A stretch of DNA of 64,000 nucleotides from Psychroflexus curvus (GTDB lineage: Bacteria; Bacteroidota; Bacteroidia; Flavobacteriales; Flavobacteriaceae): the NCBI RefSeq assembly GCF_020164585.1, contig NZ_JAIQZF010000001.1, positions 62,001 to 126,000 on the forward strand. The letters run 5' to 3'. Positions 62,188 to 64,000 of this stretch are shown one piece after another (position 1 is the first letter of the stretch; each line of letters opens with the position of its first letter). Under the pieces are notes generated by a model. The model saw nothing but the letters and a program-made list of their open reading frames with translations, searched no databases and was not told the DNA's origin. The translations under genes and the position numbers were made by a program.

Positions 62188-62631
62188 ATGAAACTTTTTT
62201 TTATTCCAGTTATTTTTTTCCTGAGTTTTATCCTGGAAAACAAACAAAACGAGACCTCTTTTGTATATGAACCAATTTCACAGGATAAAGAACTTCAGCA
62301 AAGCATAAAAGATGGGAAGGCAATTTATTCTGATTTTTGTATGCGTTGCCATTTACCCCAGGGTGAAGGAGTTGAAGGAATTTACCCGCCATTGGAAGGA
62401 TCCGACTGGCTTTCAGATAAGAGAACTGAAAGTATAAAAGCCGTAAAATATGGCTTAAATGGAGAAATTGAAGTCAATGGAATAACTTACAATAACAACA
62501 TGACTTCGATGGGGTTAACAGACAGAGAAGTGGCCGATGTGATGAATTATATCCTGAATAGTTTTGGAAACGAAGACATCGACAACAAACAGGTTACTTT
62601 AAAAGAAGTAGCTGGTCTTTCTGAAGAATAA
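62188..62631 (+). CDS. Class I c-type cytochrome
   Basis: 147 residues. N-terminal hydrophobic export signal (LFFIPVIFFLSFIL), one haem motif CMRCH (Cys 51, Cys 54, His 55) and a Met ligand likely in NNNMTSMG near residue 107-110. The domain (EGVEGIYPPLEGSDWL; REVADVMNYIL) is the standard cytochrome c fold. It starts 2 bp after the sugar dehydrogenase stop and is the obvious electron acceptor for it. Confidence 0.93.
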   Translation: MKLFFIPVIFFLSFILENKQNETSFVYEPISQDKELQQSIKDGKAIYSDFCMRCHLPQGEGVEGIYPPLEGSDWLSDKRTESIKAVKYGLNGEIEVNGITYNNNMTSMGLTDREVADVMNYILNSFGNEDIDNKQVTLKEVAGLSEE

Positions 62632-62710
62632 TTGTTCCGGCTTAAGACGTCTCAGACATTCCGTTTAAACATTTAAGAACATTTAATACTAATTATAATA
62701 TCAAACAAAC

Positions 62711-63715
62711 ATGAAAGCAGCACAAATTAAAGAAGCAGAAGGAGAGTTTCATATTGTAGATTTAGATATACCCACTCCAAAAGCCAGTGAAGTTTTAATC
62801 AAAGTACAGGCTTGTGGTATTTGTCATTCAGATGCATTTGTTAAAGATGGTACTTTTCCAGGTTTGGAATATCCAAGGGTTCCCGGACATGAAGTTATAG
62901 GTACTGTTGAGGCTCTTGGAGAAAATGTAAACATGTGGAGTAAAGATCAGCGAGTAGGTGTTGGCTGGCATGGTGGACATTGTTTTGAATGTGAGCCTTG
63001 TCGAAGAGGTGATTTTATTGCTTGTGAGAATGCCAAAGTAAGTGGTATATCTTACGATGGTGGTTACGCAGAATATATGTGTGCCCCTCAGGAAGCTTTG
63101 GTAGCTGTCCCTGATGACTTAAAATCTGAAGAGGCTGCACCGCTTTTATGTGCAGGTATTACTGTGTTTAATGCGATGAGAAACTCTGGTATTACAGCAG
63201 GTGACCTGGTTGCTGTTCAGGGTATTGGCGGGCTTGGACATTTAGCGATCCAATATGCTCACAAAATGGGTATGAAAACGGTTGCCATTTCCACAAGTGA
63301 CGATAAAAAAGACTTAGCAATAAAACTTGGCGCACATCATTTCATCAATGCGAAATCTGAAGATGCCGCAAAGAAACTTCAAGAATTGGGCGGAGCCAAA
63401 TTGATATTGGGAACTGCGCCAAGTGGCAAAGCGATGACATCGGTCGTGGGTGGCCTGGGTATAGACGGTAAATTGTTGATGGTAGGAGCAACACCAGAAC
63501 CTGTGGAAGTAAACCCTATGGAAATGCTGATGGGAAGAAAATCTGTGGCTGGCTGGCCAAGTGGAACTCCAACAGATTCTGAAGACACCTTAAATTTTAG
63601 TGCTTTATTTGATACCAGGCCTATGATTGAAGAATACAGCCTGGATGATGTAAAAGAAGCCTACGACAGAATGATCACTAATAAATCAAGGTTTAGAGTG
63701 GTTTTAAAACCATAA
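62711..63715 (+). CDS. adh: Zinc-dependent alcohol dehydrogenase
   Basis: 334 residues, MDR family. Catalytic zinc: Cys 38 (ACGICHSD), His 60-Glu 61 (GHEVIG) and a later Cys. Structural zinc: Cys 91, 94, 97, 105 (CFECEPC, IACEN). NAD-binding GIGGLGHLAIQYA. Such enzymes oxidise short-chain alcohols or reduce aldehydes; the exact substrate is unclear. It is 79 bp after the cytochrome gene and ends at a strong hairpin terminator. Confidence 0.93.
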   Translation: MKAAQIKEAEGEFHIVDLDIPTPKASEVLIKVQACGICHSDAFVKDGTFPGLEYPRVPGHEVIGTVEALGENVNMWSKDQRVGVGWHGGHCFECEPCRRGDFIACENAKVSGISYDGGYAEYMCAPQEALVAVPDDLKSEEAAPLLCAGITVFNAMRNSGITAGDLVAVQGIGGLGHLAIQYAHKMGMKTVAISTSDDKKDLAIKLGAHHFINAKSEDAAKKLQELGGAKLILGTAPSGKAMTSVVGGLGIDGKLLMVGATPEPVEVNPMEMLMGRKSVAGWPSGTPTDSEDTLNFSALFDTRPMIEEYSLDDVKEAYDRMITNKSRFRVVLKP

Positions 63716-63742
63716 TAATAAATATACAGACCGTATAATTTC

Positions 63743-63771
63743 AACTCCCCATTAGAAAATAATGGGGAGTT
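63743..63771 (+). terminator. Terminator of the alcohol dehydrogenase gene
   Basis: 12-bp perfect stem (AACTCCCCATTA at 63743-63754, TAATGGGGAGTT at 63760-63771), loop GAAAA, followed by TTC and a short T-rich tail. It lies 27 bp past the adh stop. Confidence 0.9.
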
Positions 63772-63885
63772 TTCTATTTGAACAAATTAACCCCTTACTG
63801 ATTTAACCTAACTCTAACCAAGAAAATGCGAGCTTTGATTTAAATCTTTTCTCTTAAAGTAAACATAGGCGTTTACCTTGCTCTT

Positions 63886-63999
63886 TTATAGGTTTGTTGA
63901 ATTTAATACGAACTTTCCTAAAAGGTGATATTCATCAAGTGTATCTGAAATTTTAAGGCAGATAAAAAACCTTCGAAATAATTTGATATCTCTTTCTGG
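63886..63999 (-). CDS. Possible 3' end of a minus-strand gene (partial)
   Basis: From the window end a minus-strand frame is open for 37 codons to TAA at 63888-63886 (PERDIKLFRRFFICLKISD, then LDEYHLLGKFVLNSTNL). The residue mix is protein-like, but 37 codons can be chance, and I see no family. From 63772 to 63885 I see nothing. Confidence 0.25.
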   Translation of the reverse strand, partial: PERDIKLFRRFFICLKISDTLDEYHLLGKFVLNSTNL

Positions 64000-64000
64000 G

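Noticed and set aside
1-64000. Prophage, complete IS element or tRNA gene
   Set aside because: No transposase, integrase, phage structural gene or tRNA cloverleaf was seen; only non-coding MITE-like repeats and the tmRNA.

Overview
The window is AT-rich chromosomal DNA of a marine-type member of the Bacteroidota, most likely family Flavobacteriaceae. The evidence is consistent throughout: candidate -7 elements of the form TAnnTTTG, a short 287-residue primary sigma factor without region 1.1, a tmRNA whose tag ends in NYALAA with no encoded CCA, a TamL-like lipid-anchored BamA homologue, a PorT/SprT-like type IX secretion protein, DUF4252 and YtxJ proteins, and a proteorhodopsin paired with a Blh retinal-forming oxygenase. 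The genus cannot be fixed from sequence alone.

Layout. 1-2.5 kb: the end of a GH3 beta-glucosidase gene, then a broken GH2 fragment and a second frameshifted remnant, ending at a 12-bp tandem duplication and the terminator at the 3' end of ssrA (tmRNA, minus strand). This looks like a scar at an integration-prone locus. 3-8 kb: a saccharopine-dehydrogenase-like enzyme, a small lipoprotein, a period-7 repeat region, a nitroreductase, pterin dehydratase, an RmlD-like reductase with no normal start codon, and gcvT. 8.4-13.7 kb: an S41 peptidase facing an ECF sigma / anti-sigma-like / DUF4252 / DUF4252 operon, DoxX, an unknown membrane protein and AcpH. 13.8-20 kb: glmM, an LpxL-like acyltransferase, rhomboid, PASTA protein, rluD, yaaA and a PH-domain protein. 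20-22 kb: a MITE-like element abutting a previously untracked 41-aa ORF, cysH, YtxJ and an ankyrin protein.

22-24 kb holds the light module: a green-type proton-pumping rhodopsin with the DTE motif, divergent from blh. 24-30 kb is a cobalamin uptake locus: btuF-C-D-like ABC genes on the minus strand and, on the plus strand, a cobalamin riboswitch followed by a BtuB-like TonB-dependent receptor and a DUF5074-type surface lipoprotein. 30-36 kb is a surface-glycan cluster (flippase, three GT2 proteins, a phosphoethanolamine-transferase-like enzyme). 36-42 kb: an M3 peptidase, an FtsE-like ATPase, a 1003-aa TPR protein and the primary sigma factor. 43-46 kb: proC-proB-proA. 46-53 kb: pnp, rpsO, accD, fbaA and a TamL-like gene. 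53-58 kb: a SpoU methyltransferase, PorT/SprT-like protein, ubiE/menG, and trkA-trkH. A second copy of the MITE-like element follows trkH. 58.5-64 kb: a conserved protein of unknown function, a beta-lactamase-fold hydrolase translationally coupled to a 49-aa membrane/coiled-coil peptide, a PQQ-type sugar dehydrogenase with a c-type cytochrome, and a zinc alcohol dehydrogenase.

Most of the window is core and housekeeping. The points that most merit a second look are the decayed ssrA-adjacent scar, the MITE family, the two small ORFs (41 and 49 aa), the AccD that has lost all four zinc-ribbon cysteines, the ECF/DUF4252 module and the unassigned 486-aa protein. I saw no CRISPR array, prophage, complete insertion sequence, tRNA or rRNA. 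I did not find a clearly new multi-gene system.
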